In this document: positions 16,954 to 17,597 of the stretch, piece after piece
Position numbering within the stretch: the first letter of the stretch is position 1
Layout: the number at the start of each line of letters is the position of its first letter
Notes under the pieces: model-generated
Databases searched by the model: none
Told to the model about the DNA's origin: nothing
What the model saw: only the letters and a program-made list of their open reading frames with translations
Program-made: the position numbers and the translations under genes
NCBI GenBank assembly: GCA_004356305.1
Contig: SMXJ01000110.1
Location: forward strand, 1 to 17,597
Direction of reading: 5' to 3'
Origin: Bacteroidota bacterium
Lineage (GTDB): Bacteria; Bacteroidota; Bacteroidia; Flavobacteriales; Flavobacteriaceae
DNA: 17,597 nt

Positions 16954-17597
16954 ATGAAGCGATTATTGAAGTGGATTTTCGGACTCTCAATAGTAATTAT
17001 TGCCGTATGGTATTTTGGCATTAAAGAGGAGCATTATCAAGTTTCATTTACCACGGTTCAACCTCCCGGTCTGATCTACGATCATATTTCCGCTTGGAAT
17101 TCCTATGCTACAAAAGACATTACTTCGATCTCTGTCACCTCGAAGATTCCGTTTTCAGAAATACGACAAAATGTACAAGTAGGCGATTCCCTGTTTTCAT
17201 ATCGTTGGAAAATCAGCAAAAAAGGAGATGGCAAAACTCGGGTGACAGCCTACGTTAGAGATGAGGTTAACGGATTCTCACAAAAACTTCGGGTCCCATT
17301 TGTCAAAAACTCATTTATAAAAAGAAGTGTGAACAACGTTCAAAATATTGTAAATGAATTGAAATTTAAAACCCAACAGTTCCGGGTTCATTCCGTTACT
17401 GACACGGTATTTTCAGGAGGATATTGTGTTTACATGGCTATAGAGTCCACCATGGGTAAAAAAGCAAAAAATATGCTTTCCAATATCGCCACTATTTTGA
17501 ACTATATCAATAGCAACGATATCGAGCTTAAGGGCGATCCATTTTTGGAAGTGACTTCCTGGGACAAAATGGAGGAAACCATCAAATTCAATTTTTG
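16954..17597 (+). CDS. Membrane-anchored SRPBCC / GyrI-like domain protein, C-terminally cut by window
   Basis: ATG at 16954, 2 bp after the haloperoxidase stop, opens a frame that stays open to the window end (214 codons plus 2 nt). The start MKRLLKWIFGLSIVIIAVWYFG is a single N-terminal membrane segment or uncleaved signal anchor with positive residues inside. Residues about 30-145 look like a START/SRPBCC (polyketide-cyclase-like) fold in the form seen in Bacteroidetes: PPGLIYDHISAWNSY, then VGDSLFSYRWKISKKGDGKT. From about 145 on, a GyrI/effector-binding-like module seems to start, with GDPFLEVTSWDKMEETIKF. Such domains bind small hydrophobic ligands. Tight spacing puts it in the same operon as the haloperoxidase. 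Assignment is by overall pattern only, and the product end is missing. Confidence 0.6.
   Translation, partial: MKRLLKWIFGLSIVIIAVWYFGIKEEHYQVSFTTVQPPGLIYDHISAWNSYATKDITSISVTSKIPFSEIRQNVQVGDSLFSYRWKISKKGDGKTRVTAYVRDEVNGFSQKLRVPFVKNSFIKRSVNNVQNIVNELKFKTQQFRVHSVTDTVFSGGYCVYMAIESTMGKKAKNMLSNIATILNYINSNDIELKGDPFLEVTSWDKMEETIKFNF

Overview
The window looks like the chromosome of a marine-type Flavobacteriia/Bacteroidetes bacterium. The evidence is a SusC/SusD outer-membrane uptake pair, AT-rich spacers, A-rich starts without Shine-Dalgarno sequences, matches to the Bacteroidetes -7 box TAnnTTTG, and a run of lipoproteins with acidic residues just after the lipobox cysteine.

Layout. (1) Positions 1-36, minus strand: the first 12 codons of a divergent LacI-family regulator. 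(2) 37-810: a gene-poor regulatory spacer of about 770 bp. It holds a near-perfect LacI-type operator palindrome, a second copy of its AACGGTTT core, three copies of ATTGTATA (one inverted) and a TAAATTTG promoter box. (3) 811-5519: a susC-susD pair 5 bp apart, closed by a textbook intrinsic terminator at 5543-5574. (4) 5575-17597: a second, tightly packed unit. It has three large paralogous lipoproteins (about 1,075-1,115 aa) built from FG-GAP/VCBS calcium-loop repeats around a central ASPIC/UnbV domain, then a lipoprotein of the vanadium haloperoxidase/PAP2 superfamily with all metal-site residues intact, then the start of a membrane-anchored SRPBCC/GyrI-like protein cut off by the window end.

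How the genes may work together. SusC and SusD would import an oligomeric or bulky ligand across the outer membrane. The three double-propeller lipoproteins and the haloperoxidase-like enzyme are predicted to sit on the outer membrane, probably facing outward. There are no glycoside hydrolases, lyases, sulfatases or peptidases in the window, so this is not an ordinary polysaccharide utilisation locus. The most interesting reading is a surface system in which a vanadate-dependent oxidase or phosphatase acts with calcium-loaded propeller lipoproteins and a dedicated TonB-dependent pore. That link is inferred from gene order only; substrate and function are unknown.

Notable details: each large lipoprotein has a 7 + ASPIC + 7 calcium-loop layout (7 + 6 in the third), and the first lacks any ATG/GTG start in front of its evident signal peptide.
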